From a virus: a stretch of DNA of 27,415 nucleotides. The first letter of the stretch is position 1. Each line of letters starts with the position of its first letter. The translations under genes were made by a program, and so were the position numbers. The notes below the pieces were generated by a model. The model did no database searches and was not told where the DNA came from. It worked only from the letters and a program-made list of their open reading frames with translations. Location: IMG/VR virus record IMGVR_UViG_3300042346_001544, positions 1 to 27,415 of that record. One strand, 5' to 3'. This document shows, piece by piece, positions 6,085 through 13,797 of this stretch.

Positions 6085-7974
6085 ATGCAAACCACTGGTC
6101 TGTCCGCTGCGTCGCTCCAGAAGTGTCAGAACTACATCGCCGGTCAGCTAATCCCTTGGGAGCAGAAGATCCGGGAAGCGACAAATGCTTATATAGCGAC
6201 GCAGGACATTGAGGTGTTTCGCCCTGCCTTCAATGCGATTTGCAGCAAAGTCCCGTCGGGCCTTACCCCGGACGAGGAGAAGTACATCTACGAACACCCC
6301 GACCGAATCGTCGAAGAAGTTAGCTGCGAGATTGACCTGTCGCTAGGTCGCCCCCCGCTATTCCCGCACGCCGCGAACAAACGTGCGATCGTACAGCCGG
6401 TTACACCAGCAAAGCCGGCAAGCACGCTATCAATGCCGATCGGCATCACGGGTATAACGACAACTCCGGCTAGCGGCTCTACCCAGATGCAGTTGCCAAC
6501 GCTCGTACCCAAGACTACCCTTGAGGCGCAGGTACTAGAGGCGATCAAGAAGGTGGGACTGCCGATGCCGACCGGCATTGAAGTCATGGATCTACCTGTC
6601 TTGCTTCGGGTCAACCTCGAACTTGGGTTTGGGGACAACGAAGATACTCAGTATCAAAAAAAGACAGAGCAATTACGACGCGCCTTAGCCAAAACAACTC
6701 GGATCGTAGATGCTTCAACCGATCGTGAACCCAAGGTAACGTTCAATGAAGACGGCGATCTTTCCCTGATCTTCGTCAAGCGGGAAGCAAAATGGAATTT
6801 CCCGATGCTTTCCTCGGTTATCAACGACGACTTCGTCGGGAAGTACAAGGGGAAAGGCTTGACGATGTTCCTCGGCATCGATGAGGACGGCAAGCCGATG
6901 GTGGTAGACCGTCGTGACTACTCTTGCCTGGTGCGGTGGTCGGGGATTACCAATAGCGGCAAGGGTGAGAGCGGACTACTGGATATCTTCTGGCTGCATT
7001 CAACCCAGACTAAACAAACCTGCGAGATCTATATCCACGATCCAAAACGGGTTGATTTTGAGCCGCTCGCGGGGCTAAACCTAATCCAGTCTGTGGGGAC
7101 GAGTAGTACCGACTTTGTCAAATTAATCGTCAAAACTCACAAAGAGCTAAGACGCCGCCAAAATCTATTCGTGACGGCGCGAGCAAAGAAGATTGAGGAG
7201 TACAACCAGAAGGTTCCAGCGAACGCCTTGCCGTTCATCCTACTGAAAACGGACGAGGTTATCTCAACGATCCTTGACCTTCAATCCAACCCGGAGATCA
7301 TCGGCGAGGTCCGCCCTGACTTTGTCGAAATGAAGATTCGCGGCACAGGCGATAGCGCCGTAGAGGAACCTAGCTATACAAAATGCTGGCGACGGTTTGA
7401 GAACTTACTGTTTGATATCGCGTCGCAAGCTCGTTTTGCAGGTATCCACTGGGATGCGATCGCTCAACAGCAAAAAGCCGACGCTTTGGACACGCGAATC
7501 CGAGATCAAGCCTCAATTGCAATCTCCTTCCAGGTCGCCACATCAAGCGACTCGCTACTAGCGATCGGGCAGACGACGGGATGGGGTGGAGCCCATCGCC
7601 TCTCGGGGAAAGGGGATGCACTTGTCCGACTGGAAGGTCGTGTCACTCGCGTATACATGCCTCGGGTTGATGATCACCTAAAAGCCGACCTCCTTGAACA
7701 CAGCGAAATTCAGATGGCTCCGAAGCCTGCACTAGCGATGCCGGTCGCGCTATCCACTCCGACCTTTGCTACTTTCGGGTTGAGCGACCCGGCGACTACT
7801 CTGCTCTCTCGGGTGGTAACGACAAAGAATCTGAGTGTTGAGAAGCTGCGGGAAACAGCCAAAGCGCAGCAGGCGATGTCCGCAAGCCATCCCATGATCG
7901 CCTTGTCGATGTTTGCGACCTCCTCGCCTGACGCGGTTGAGCTGGTTCGATGGCTACTAGGAGAAGCGGCGTAA
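6085..7974 (+). CDS. FtsK/HerA-type DNA translocase-like ATPase
   Basis: The 629-residue protein starts at the ATG 6085; an in-frame GTG at 6070 would overlap the previous gene. Its C-terminal half has the FtsK/SpoIIIE core: a P-loop-like GITNSGKGE (residues 287-295, Lys293), a Walker B-like FILLKTDEV, and the sensor region typical of FtsK, GIHWDAIAQQQKADALDTRIRD followed by a helical stretch and SGKGDALV. FtsK proteins are hexameric motors that pump double-stranded DNA; relatives act in conjugation as coupling proteins. Odd points are Gly in place of Ser/Thr after the P-loop Lys, and a Walker B with two extra residues (KT) before DE. There is no N-terminal membrane domain; the small membrane proteins around it could supply the anchor. 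Family assignment is good; substrate and direction are unknown. Confidence 0.8.
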   Translation: MQTTGLSAASLQKCQNYIAGQLIPWEQKIREATNAYIATQDIEVFRPAFNAICSKVPSGLTPDEEKYIYEHPDRIVEEVSCEIDLSLGRPPLFPHAANKRAIVQPVTPAKPASTLSMPIGITGITTTPASGSTQMQLPTLVPKTTLEAQVLEAIKKVGLPMPTGIEVMDLPVLLRVNLELGFGDNEDTQYQKKTEQLRRALAKTTRIVDASTDREPKVTFNEDGDLSLIFVKREAKWNFPMLSSVINDDFVGKYKGKGLTMFLGIDEDGKPMVVDRRDYSCLVRWSGITNSGKGESGLLDIFWLHSTQTKQTCEIYIHDPKRVDFEPLAGLNLIQSVGTSSTDFVKLIVKTHKELRRRQNLFVTARAKKIEEYNQKVPANALPFILLKTDEVISTILDLQSNPEIIGEVRPDFVEMKIRGTGDSAVEEPSYTKCWRRFENLLFDIASQARFAGIHWDAIAQQQKADALDTRIRDQASIAISFQVATSSDSLLAIGQTTGWGGAHRLSGKGDALVRLEGRVTRVYMPRVDDHLKADLLEHSEIQMAPKPALAMPVALSTPTFATFGLSDPATTLLSRVVTTKNLSVEKLRETAKAQQAMSASHPMIALSMFATSSPDAVELVRWLLGEAA

Positions 7975-8174
7975 TGAATTTTTATCCCGACCCCCTTGGC
8001 CGGGGTTACGTGGCCGACTTTTATCTACCAAACGGAACGATCTTTCGCGAGCTGCGAGCCCATGACCAGCTCACCTATCCCGAATATTCGATCGCTGTAC
8101 CGCAGCCGCCGCAGCGATCGTTTCTCGCCGAGGCGATCGCTGTCCTCGGGGCATTATTCTCACTACTCAGGTAA
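7974..8174 (+). CDS. Small hypothetical protein, 66 aa
   Basis: The ATG at 7974 overlaps the FtsK stop in TAATG, with AGGAGA just upstream, which strongly supports a coupled gene. The first 50 residues (MNFYPDPLGRGYVADFYLPN) look like a small beta-rich fold with many aromatics. The last 15 (AEAIAVLGALFSLLR) form a short hydrophobic helix that could sit on or in the membrane. No family recognised. It is part of the parM-FtsK operon. Confidence 0.6.
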   Translation: MNFYPDPLGRGYVADFYLPNGTIFRELRAHDQLTYPEYSIAVPQPPQRSFLAEAIAVLGALFSLLR

Positions 8175-8179
8175 TACCT

Positions 8180-8914
8180 ATGTCTACAGAACCCGTCTAT
8201 ATCGAACAAAAACCTACTCGCGTGATTGTCAACGCAGCCCTGATCGGAATCTCAGAGCAGGTAAGCCGAATCTGCTGCTACTGGTACACAGACATCTCGC
8301 AAGACCCTTTCCCCGTGACAGTGGAAGAGTATCGACGCCTTGGCGTGGATCAAAGCTCTCAGCACGGAGTAATACTCAAGTTTTCGGTAGACGACTACCT
8401 GGCAGCCAAGAAAATGTGCCTTGACCATTATGAGGTCTGTGGCATGAAAGAATTCTCTGATTTTGAGTATCTGCTTGGCGTCATGCAAGGCGCGACAAAC
8501 GAGATCAACACCAACCTCCTTGCCCTCCTAACTCAATACGAAAAAGGCTGTCACGATGGAGCTACACTTCGGGAACACCTTGTCGGTGAACGCGAAATGT
8601 CCGAAGAGATCGAGCGGATCAAAATCCGACTGTTGGTTCTTACTGGGATCGATCTTTCTGTAGGGGGGGTGCAGCAGGAAAGCTCAATCAAAAAACATCT
8701 AATGTGGGCGTCCATTCTCGTAGTTGCGGCTCTCACCACAATGATTCTCTGGGGATACAAAGGGGTGTTTGTTATCGCGACTTGCGAGCTAATTTTCTCT
8801 GCCCTCAAGAAAACACTTCATGAGGTATGGCTAAGCATAATGGCGCAGGTCGCTTTCCTTTGCTTCGTGATTTGGGCGGCGAAGGGTCTTGCGATTCAAA
8901 TCGCCGGGGGTTAG
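8180..8914 (+). CDS. Membrane protein with cytoplasmic helical domain
   Basis: The 244-residue protein begins 5 bases after the previous stop. Residues 1-165 are soluble, with a helical stretch rich in Glu/Arg (EMSEEIERIKIRLLVL). Hydrophobic helices follow at about 174-191 (MWASILVVAALTTMILWG), 193-208 (GVFVIATCELIFSAL) and 220-240 (MAQVAFLCFVIWAAKGLAI). I recognise no family. It belongs to the same operon, and with its neighbours could build the membrane part of the translocase complex. Confidence 0.65.
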   Translation: MSTEPVYIEQKPTRVIVNAALIGISEQVSRICCYWYTDISQDPFPVTVEEYRRLGVDQSSQHGVILKFSVDDYLAAKKMCLDHYEVCGMKEFSDFEYLLGVMQGATNEINTNLLALLTQYEKGCHDGATLREHLVGEREMSEEIERIKIRLLVLTGIDLSVGGVQQESSIKKHLMWASILVVAALTTMILWGYKGVFVIATCELIFSALKKTLHEVWLSIMAQVAFLCFVIWAAKGLAIQIAGG

Positions 8915-8916
8915 CC

Positions 8917-9165
8917 GTGAGAAAGATCACAAAAGATCGTGTAAGACACCTACGGATACGCATCGCAGAGAAGTGTTTCTTCCCGATTACCGGCCAAAAG
9001 GATCGTTTGTTCTATTTTTGGGAACAACAAACCGGCTGGAAGTATTTAGTAACAAGCTCGATTCTGTCGGCAATATTAATCGTCGCGGTTATCTTTATTG
9101 CTGTGCTTACGATCCTATACTGCCTGCTGTTTGATATACTTGAAGCGATCGCGACTGTGGACTAA
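8917..9165 (+). CDS. Small single-pass membrane protein
   Basis: A GTG at 8917, two bases after the previous stop, gives 82 residues: a basic N-terminus (RKITKDRVRHLRIRIAEK), then one strong transmembrane helix near the C-terminus (ILSAILIVAVIFIAVLTILY). The frame is open upstream to 8827, but that start is buried deep in the previous gene. No family recognised. It is the last gene of the parM operon; the terminator follows 10 bases later. Confidence 0.6.
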   Translation: MRKITKDRVRHLRIRIAEKCFFPITGQKDRLFYFWEQQTGWKYLVTSSILSAILIVAVIFIAVLTILYCLLFDILEAIATVD

Positions 9166-9174
9166 GGCTCAGAG

Positions 9175-9205
9175 AAAAGCCCCGGCATTATCGTCGGGGC
9201 TTTTT
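9175..9205 (+). terminator. Rho-independent terminator of the parM operon
   Basis: AAAAGCCCCG (9175-9184) pairs with CGGGGCTTTT (9195-9204) around a 10-base loop, followed by a short T tract. It separates the operon from the convergent gene at 9211-9456 and, with its A run, may stop both strands. Confidence 0.88.
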
Positions 9206-9210
9206 GTTTG

Positions 9211-9456
9211 TCATTCTTCGGGTGGAATTCCCATTCTTTGAGCAAAAAATGCCTTCGTGATGATATTTTTTCGATACCAATCTGTGAGAATTGACCGAAG
9301 GATTTCTTTTTGTTCAATGGGGTTTGACAAGTTGAAGAAGAGATTCAGGTCTGACTCGATCCGAAGGCTTTCTTCTAGTCGAATTTCTCGAAAATACGGT
9401 AAGTCGCTGGTCATAGGTTCCGCTAGTCGCGAAAAGCTGGGTTTTGTGTTGCTCAT
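9211..9456 (-). CDS. Small hypothetical protein, regulator candidate
   Basis: The 81-residue protein starts at the ATG 9456; an upstream GTG in frame (9486) falls inside the dyad at 9464-9499 and is less likely. The sequence is acidic and helical, with DLNLFFNLSNPIEQKEIL and a C-terminal YRKNIITKAFFAQRMGIPPEE that looks like the end of a small helix-turn-helix or helical bundle. It is not a family I can name. Standing alone, divergent from the helicase gene and next to a perfect palindrome, it may be the autoregulator of that pair. Confidence 0.6.
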   Translation of the reverse strand: MSNTKPSFSRLAEPMTSDLPYFREIRLEESLRIESDLNLFFNLSNPIEQKEILRSILTDWYRKNIITKAFFAQRMGIPPEE

Positions 9457-9463
9457 GCTGGCA

Positions 9464-9499
9464 CAATGGTGTAAAAGCACCAACACTTTTACACCATTG
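9464..9499. promoter_or_regulatory. Perfect 14-bp dyad, operator candidate
   Basis: CAATGGTGTAAAAG (9464-9477) and CTTTTACACCATTG (9486-9499) are exact reverse complements around an 8-base spacer. The dyad is in the 75-bp gap between the divergent small gene (start 9456) and the helicase (start 9532). It lacks a T tract and precedes genes on both sides, so an operator is more likely than a terminator. Confidence 0.65.
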
Positions 9500-9531
9500 C
9501 CAAGAATATTAACGTTTACAGGGAGCCAACC

Positions 9532-11394
9532 GTGAACGCAAGCCTTCCGCTGCTTGACCTGCCTGTTCTCTCGCAGCCACTAACCGTCAATAGACCAACC
9601 AAGACCCCATTTCCTCACCAAGTTAAAGCCGTGGAGGAGATGGAGGACAAACTGCTGCGTCACAACGACATCCTGCTGTGGGGAGCAACCGGCGTCGGCA
9701 AAACCGTAACTCAATGCCTTTTAGCGATCGGGCGAGCCTTGCAAGGCCAAAAGGTCGTCATTTTGCTACCGCTGGCAACTTTGCCGATCCAGTTTGAGGA
9801 AGAACTTCGATCGCTGGGTTGGCCGGACTCTCAACGCGGATCGATCTGGAATGGAGACGAGATCCGGGTTGATGCGCCGATCGTGATCGCAATGGCACCC
9901 ACCATCCGATCTCGCCGATACTTGCTCGAACGACTATCCCCCGATCTGGTCATCGTGGACGAGGCACACGAGCAATACTTTGAGGGATTTGTCTCTACGA
10001 TCCGAGAGGATCACTGGGCGAAACCGAAATGGGTATGGGCAACAGCGACACCGTGGCAGCTCTCCCCAAAGCGGGCTTATACCAGAATCTCAGAAGAAGC
10101 CGTGGTACGGCTGTTCGGCACGATGCGGGAAATCATCAACGCCGGTTTTCTCGTTCCGCCACGGGTTCGCGCTGAGAACGGGCTTGACCCGGAAAAGCTG
10201 GCAAGCATTGAGCTAAGCGCCGCTGACAACCTTCGCGCGGTAGACGCCAAGATATTAAAGACGGATGAGTTTCTGGAGAAATGCGCTCGCATCATCCAGG
10301 AGCATGGCGGACACTGCTATCGAATGGCCGCGCTGTGTACCGATACGGAACAAGCGGATCTGTTCGCTCAAGTTTGGCAGAGACTCCACCCTGATCGCGG
10401 CGTAACGATCCTTCATTCCAAAGTTGCTGAGGTCGAATGGCACAACCGGATGAAACGGTGGAAGCGAGGCGATGCGTGGCTAATGCTCTCGATCGGGCAG
10501 GTCTTAACCGGGTTTGATTGGAAGCCGCTTGACGGTCTGGCGTGGCTGCGACCGACATCGTCTCCTAACCTTTGGGTTCAAGGTTGTGGTCGCCCTGCCC
10601 GTATTTGCAAGGAAACGGGCAAAACTGAGGCGATCATCCTAGATCTCGTTGGTAATACCAGTCGGGTTGGCCGAATTCTGACCGTCGCAAACCGTAAGCC
10701 ACAACTCAAGGAATCAAACCGCAAGTCGGCACCACCGCCGGACAAAATCTGCCCGAAGTGCTTTACGCCAACCAGTGTGTTCTCTGCGTTCTGCCCCAAC
10801 CCGGAATGTGATCACGAGTACACCGTCAGTCAGCTCGATCTAGATGGAGAGGAAGACGCTCCGTTTGGCGATATTCCAGACGAGGATCTACTCGCGGCGG
10901 TAAACAAAACCCGAGGGCAACTGAAGTCAGCCTTTACCCGATGGGGAAATGGCGGTTCGCCAGGTAACCGGATCAAGATTATCAACAAGCTGCTAGATCA
11001 GTTTCCGGGCGAAACACTGAACTACCTTTACCAGTGGCTACGTGGCTCGGTGTTTCGCGGCGAAACCGGCCCCGCCGCGCAATGCGAATTTCTCGCTTAC
11101 CTGCATTCCTGCGAACAGCGGATCATCCCCGGCTGGGTTGCGAATCAGTTCGCGATCGAGTTCGGTTTTAAACTAACCGATCATGCCGAGATTACCGGGC
11201 ATCAGCTCCTAGGCGTACCCGCATACGCGACCAAGGATCACATCGTCGCAGCCTATCGCGCCGCGATCCAGAACTGCGATGATCCGGAAGCTGAAAAGCT
11301 GCTGCGCTGGGCGTACGATCGGGCGATCGCTACGGCTAAGCCGGGGCTACCGGCTGATGAACTGCACGGCCACTACGGACTACTTCAGTACTGA
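9532..11394 (+). CDS. SF2 DEAH-type helicase with zinc ribbon and J-like C-terminus
   Basis: The 620-residue protein (GTG start) has superfamily 2 helicase motifs in order: Q-like FPHQ at 27-30, Walker A GATGVGKT at 51-58, DEAH at 143-146, TAT at 171-173, and motif VI QGCGRPAR. The second RecA lobe is followed by a zinc ribbon with four Cys (C407, C410, C421, C426). Beyond it, a helical domain (450-540) and a region like a short J-domain (LLGVPAYATKDHIVAAYRAA) without a clear HPD extend to the end. This layout matches the phage/plasmid DEAD-box helicases related to the restriction-enzyme and Hel308-like groups used for DNA unwinding in replication or recombination. It is the only gene in its transcription unit besides two small ORFs. 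Confidence 0.8.
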   Translation: MNASLPLLDLPVLSQPLTVNRPTKTPFPHQVKAVEEMEDKLLRHNDILLWGATGVGKTVTQCLLAIGRALQGQKVVILLPLATLPIQFEEELRSLGWPDSQRGSIWNGDEIRVDAPIVIAMAPTIRSRRYLLERLSPDLVIVDEAHEQYFEGFVSTIREDHWAKPKWVWATATPWQLSPKRAYTRISEEAVVRLFGTMREIINAGFLVPPRVRAENGLDPEKLASIELSAADNLRAVDAKILKTDEFLEKCARIIQEHGGHCYRMAALCTDTEQADLFAQVWQRLHPDRGVTILHSKVAEVEWHNRMKRWKRGDAWLMLSIGQVLTGFDWKPLDGLAWLRPTSSPNLWVQGCGRPARICKETGKTEAIILDLVGNTSRVGRILTVANRKPQLKESNRKSAPPPDKICPKCFTPTSVFSAFCPNPECDHEYTVSQLDLDGEEDAPFGDIPDEDLLAAVNKTRGQLKSAFTRWGNGGSPGNRIKIINKLLDQFPGETLNYLYQWLRGSVFRGETGPAAQCEFLAYLHSCEQRIIPGWVANQFAIEFGFKLTDHAEITGHQLLGVPAYATKDHIVAAYRAAIQNCDDPEAEKLLRWAYDRAIATAKPGLPADELHGHYGLLQY

Positions 11395-11451
11395 ACATGA
11401 CAGATCGAGTACGCGGCATTTGAGGCAAAGAAAACAAAGGCGCTGGAGGTC

Positions 11452-11649
11452 GTGCGAGGCTTGGTGCGAGTGTCCCTGTATCGCTACTTTGACGCAACGT
11501 TTCACGGGCGAGTTGGTGAACTTGCGGAGATGAACCGCTTGTTTGAAAACGCAAAGATTCGCCCTTCATTCCAAGGTGGACTGAAGCGGCTAACCACAGA
11601 CATCGGCTATCCCGAGAATGCCGACGATCACGACTACCGCCACAACTAA
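11452..11649 (+). CDS. Small hypothetical protein, start uncertain
   Basis: A GTG at 11452 gives 65 residues (VRGLVRVSLYRYFDATFHG, then an acidic and His/Asp-rich tail). The frame continues upstream to 11401 with coding-like sequence (QIEYAAFEAKKTKALEVV) but no start codon. An ATG at 11397, two bases after the helicase stop, is one frame off, and that frame stops after eight codons. A start-proximal frameshift, a missed base or an unusual start are possible. No family recognised. Probably co-transcribed with the helicase. Confidence 0.4.
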   Translation: MRGLVRVSLYRYFDATFHGRVGELAEMNRLFENAKIRPSFQGGLKRLTTDIGYPENADDHDYRHN

Positions 11650-11653
11650 CAAC

Positions 11654-11686
11654 GAAGCACCTCCGCTATCTTGCCGGAGGCGCTTC
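11654..11686. other. Stable stem-loop between two small genes
   Basis: GAAGCACCTCCG (11654-11665) pairs with CGGAGGCGCTTC (11675-11686) with a single A-C mismatch and a 9-base loop. There is no T tract. It begins 4 bases after the stop at 11649 and ends 15 bases before the ATG at 11702, so it could be a cyanobacterial-style terminator without a U run or an RNA stabiliser. Confidence 0.6.
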
Positions 11687-11701
11687 GCTAAGCAATCAAC
11701 A

Positions 11702-11872
11702 ATGACAAAACCATCAAAAACAAGCACCGTAGAGGACGTAGGAGCCGCGTTCGAGTGGTTCGTTCGCGGCTGGTGCGCGGCTAATTCGCTAGACCCGATC
11801 ACTTTTCGCGATACCGCCGAGGCGATCGGGTTGTTCGAGCGGGAACTGAATCGGATTTACCCTCCAACTTAG
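11702..11872 (+). CDS. Small hypothetical protein, 56 aa
   Basis: The ATG at 11702 begins a 56-residue acidic protein (TKPSKTSTVEDVGAAFEWF ... GLFERELNRIY). The balance of residues and helical periodicity look real; the longer in-frame start at 11618 runs through the stem-loop. No family recognised. It is the last plus-strand gene before a convergent minus-strand block. Confidence 0.5.
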   Translation: MTKPSKTSTVEDVGAAFEWFVRGWCAANSLDPITFRDTAEAIGLFERELNRIYPPT

Positions 11873-11880
11873 GCATGAGC

Positions 11881-11917
11881 CTTGCAACCCCGGATGCATA
11901 GCGATCGGGGTTGCAAG
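11881..11917. repeat. Perfect 12-bp inverted repeat between convergent genes
   Basis: CTTGCAACCCCG (11881-11892) and CGGGGTTGCAAG (11906-11917) are exact reverse complements around 13 bases. A third copy of GGGGTTGCAAGA (as at 11907-11918) lies at 11956-11967. The dyad sits between the convergent genes ending at 11872 and 11982, where a bidirectional terminator would be expected, but there is no T tract and the third copy is unexplained. Confidence 0.65.
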
Positions 11918-11981
11918 ATCGTGGGGTTCGCCTGACGCGATAATATCGGCGATTAGGGGTTGCAAGACAAGACAAGAAGCA

Positions 11982-12392
11982 TCAGATTTTGGGAGGGATA
12001 GAAAAATCAGAACCGGCGATCGCGGAACGAACGGCAAGCTGCTCGGATGGGGAAAATTTTGACCAAAGACGCTTTTTGATCGTAGGCCACAGCGGATCAA
12101 CCACAAACGCTTCCAGGAGTAAGCCGATCAGTTCTGGGTCGTTGATCGCGTCACGAAAATAATTCAGGTATTCTTCGATTTCAGAATCGTCTAAATCGAC
12201 CTCATCGGATAGGACGATAATCGGGCAGACCTTTCGTTTCGATTGAATCGGGTAGAGCTGCGCTTCGTATGGGGTTGAGTCGATCGCCTTGATGTGATCA
12301 CCGACGACCTCAACGACTCTTACGGCTTTCCGTGTTCCGGGTGCAGCAGCCTGCACCCAGAACACATCGCCGGGGTTAGCAGCGGTAGTCAT
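11982..12392 (-). CDS. Hypothetical protein overlapping dnaB
   Basis: The 136-residue protein starts at the ATG 12392, inside the last codons of dnaB (17-base overlap), so it is translationally coupled. The N-terminal part is beta-rich (GDVFWVQ, VRVVEVVGDHIKAID), like a small SH3/OB-type barrel. A helical, acidic middle (DDSEIEEYLNYFRDAI) and a Pro/Lys tail follow. I do not know the family. Its place after dnaB suggests a replication accessory role such as helicase modulation, but that is only context. Confidence 0.6.
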   Translation of the reverse strand: MTTAANPGDVFWVQAAAPGTRKAVRVVEVVGDHIKAIDSTPYEAQLYPIQSKRKVCPIIVLSDEVDLDDSEIEEYLNYFRDAINDPELIGLLLEAFVVDPLWPTIKKRLWSKFSPSEQLAVRSAIAGSDFSIPPKI

Positions 12393-13767
12393 TGGCGGGA
12401 CAAGGGGCGAGGCGACCGGTCGCGAGGTCAATACCGTGAATGGAGGTGGAAGTACCCGTGTCGCGACCTTTCAAGCCGACGATCTCCAAGATACCTTTGA
12501 CGTTCGGATCGGATTGATCGTAATACTCGGGGCGATGCAGGCCGAGGACTACATCCGCATCTTCCTCAATTCGTCCTGAACCCCGAAGATCGACCAAGGT
12601 TGGCCGCTTGTCGTTTCGGTGAGCTGCCGCACGGGTTAGCTGCGCTAGGGCGATAACAGGAACGTTTAACTCTTTGGCTAGGTTGCACAGCCCCGTCGTA
12701 ACGGCACCGGTAACACCGATCACGGCGGAGGAGTTCGCGGATGCGTTCGCCTCGGCAATCTCAGAAATCAAGCCAAGGTGATCAATGACGATCGCGTCAA
12801 AGCTTCGACCTTCGCGCTGCAACCGAGCGGCTTCACGGCGACTGCGGGAGCGGATCGTCGCGATCGACTGATCCGGGTCATCGTAGACCGTCATCGGAAT
12901 AGTGCGAAGTAGGTCTAGCTCCCGCTCAATACCCTTGATGATTTCGGGCTGATGCTTGAGTAACCACGGCTGCTGAAGAATCTTGCTATCGATGCCAGTT
13001 TGCGAGGCAAGTAGGCGTCGAAAGATAGCCTCTTTGCCCATCTCGAGAGAGAGGTAGAGTACGCCACCACCACCCTCGAGGGCGATGTTCTTCGAGAGCG
13101 CCAAACCCGTCAGCGATTTCCCCATACTGGGGCGAGCGCAGATAATCGACAACTCTTTTCGACCGAAGCCACCAACGAGCTGAGCATCCAGTGCGCCAAT
13201 ATGCGTGGGGACTCGAGAAAAGCTCTTGGTCTGCTGCATTTCCGCGAAAAAGCCCGATTTGAACTTGTTTGCGATGTCAGAGGCGTAGATATCCTTGGAT
13301 TGGCGTTCCTCGCCAATTTGCATCAACAGCGCTTCCGCCGCGTCTTTCCGTTTTGCCAGCGGCGTTGACTGGTCATAACCGAGATTGGCGATTTTGTTGC
13401 CGCTGATAATGAGCTGCCGTGAGATAGCCTTTTCGCGCACCGTCGTCGCAGCAGCGGGTACCTGGGTGGCACTAGGACAGGCAAACTCAAGCGAGATCAG
13501 CCAGGAATCATCAACCCCAACATCCATCCGGCGATCGGTTAACCAGCGCTTCACCGTGACGGGCGCGATATCCATGTTCGCATCGCGCAATCCAAGCATT
13601 GCTTCAAACACTTTTCGGTGCTTATCGATCGTGAAGCAGCTCAGGTCTAATCCTTGCTCAATGCAAATCTCAATTGAAAGCGGATCTAGGAACACACCTG
13701 CTAGAACCAATTCCTCCATCTCTGGGGCGTCAGGCAGGGTTCGCGTGGCTTCGAGGGTATTACTCAT
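12376..13767 (-). CDS. dnaB: Replicative DNA helicase DnaB
   Basis: The 463-residue protein has normal DnaB length. An N-terminal DnaB_N-type helical domain (about 15-110, with EELVLAGVFLDPLS) leads to a RecA-like motor: Walker A ARPSMGKS (211-218), the ALYLSLEM-type motif (VLYLSLEMGKEAI), Walker B (AIVIDHLGLI), then ALAQLTRAAAHRNDKRPTL and DLRGSGRIEEDADVVLGLHR. These are the conserved blocks of the hexameric replicative helicase. Phage and plasmid elements often encode their own copy, loaded by an element-specific initiator; the winged-helix protein upstream is the obvious candidate. Two tandem TTTGGTGTGA repeats lie two bases before the ATG (13765-13767). The 3' end overlaps the next gene by 17 bases. 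Confidence 0.93.
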   Translation of the reverse strand: MSNTLEATRTLPDAPEMEELVLAGVFLDPLSIEICIEQGLDLSCFTIDKHRKVFEAMLGLRDANMDIAPVTVKRWLTDRRMDVGVDDSWLISLEFACPSATQVPAAATTVREKAISRQLIISGNKIANLGYDQSTPLAKRKDAAEALLMQIGEERQSKDIYASDIANKFKSGFFAEMQQTKSFSRVPTHIGALDAQLVGGFGRKELSIICARPSMGKSLTGLALSKNIALEGGGGVLYLSLEMGKEAIFRRLLASQTGIDSKILQQPWLLKHQPEIIKGIERELDLLRTIPMTVYDDPDQSIATIRSRSRREAARLQREGRSFDAIVIDHLGLISEIAEANASANSSAVIGVTGAVTTGLCNLAKELNVPVIALAQLTRAAAHRNDKRPTLVDLRGSGRIEEDADVVLGLHRPEYYDQSDPNVKGILEIVGLKGRDTGTSTSIHGIDLATGRLAPCPANDYRC

Positions 13768-13769
13768 GG

Positions 13770-13789
13770 TTTGGTGTGATTTGGTGTGA
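13770..13789 (-). repeat. Tandem 10-bp repeat at the dnaB start
   Basis: On the coding strand TCACACCAAA occurs twice in a row, ending two bases before the dnaB ATG. One copy with the same 2-base spacing to the start is found at 22403-22412. There is no Shine-Dalgarno here, so the repeat may be an operator or a translation signal. Confidence 0.5.
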
Positions 13790-13797
13790 GAGGTGGC

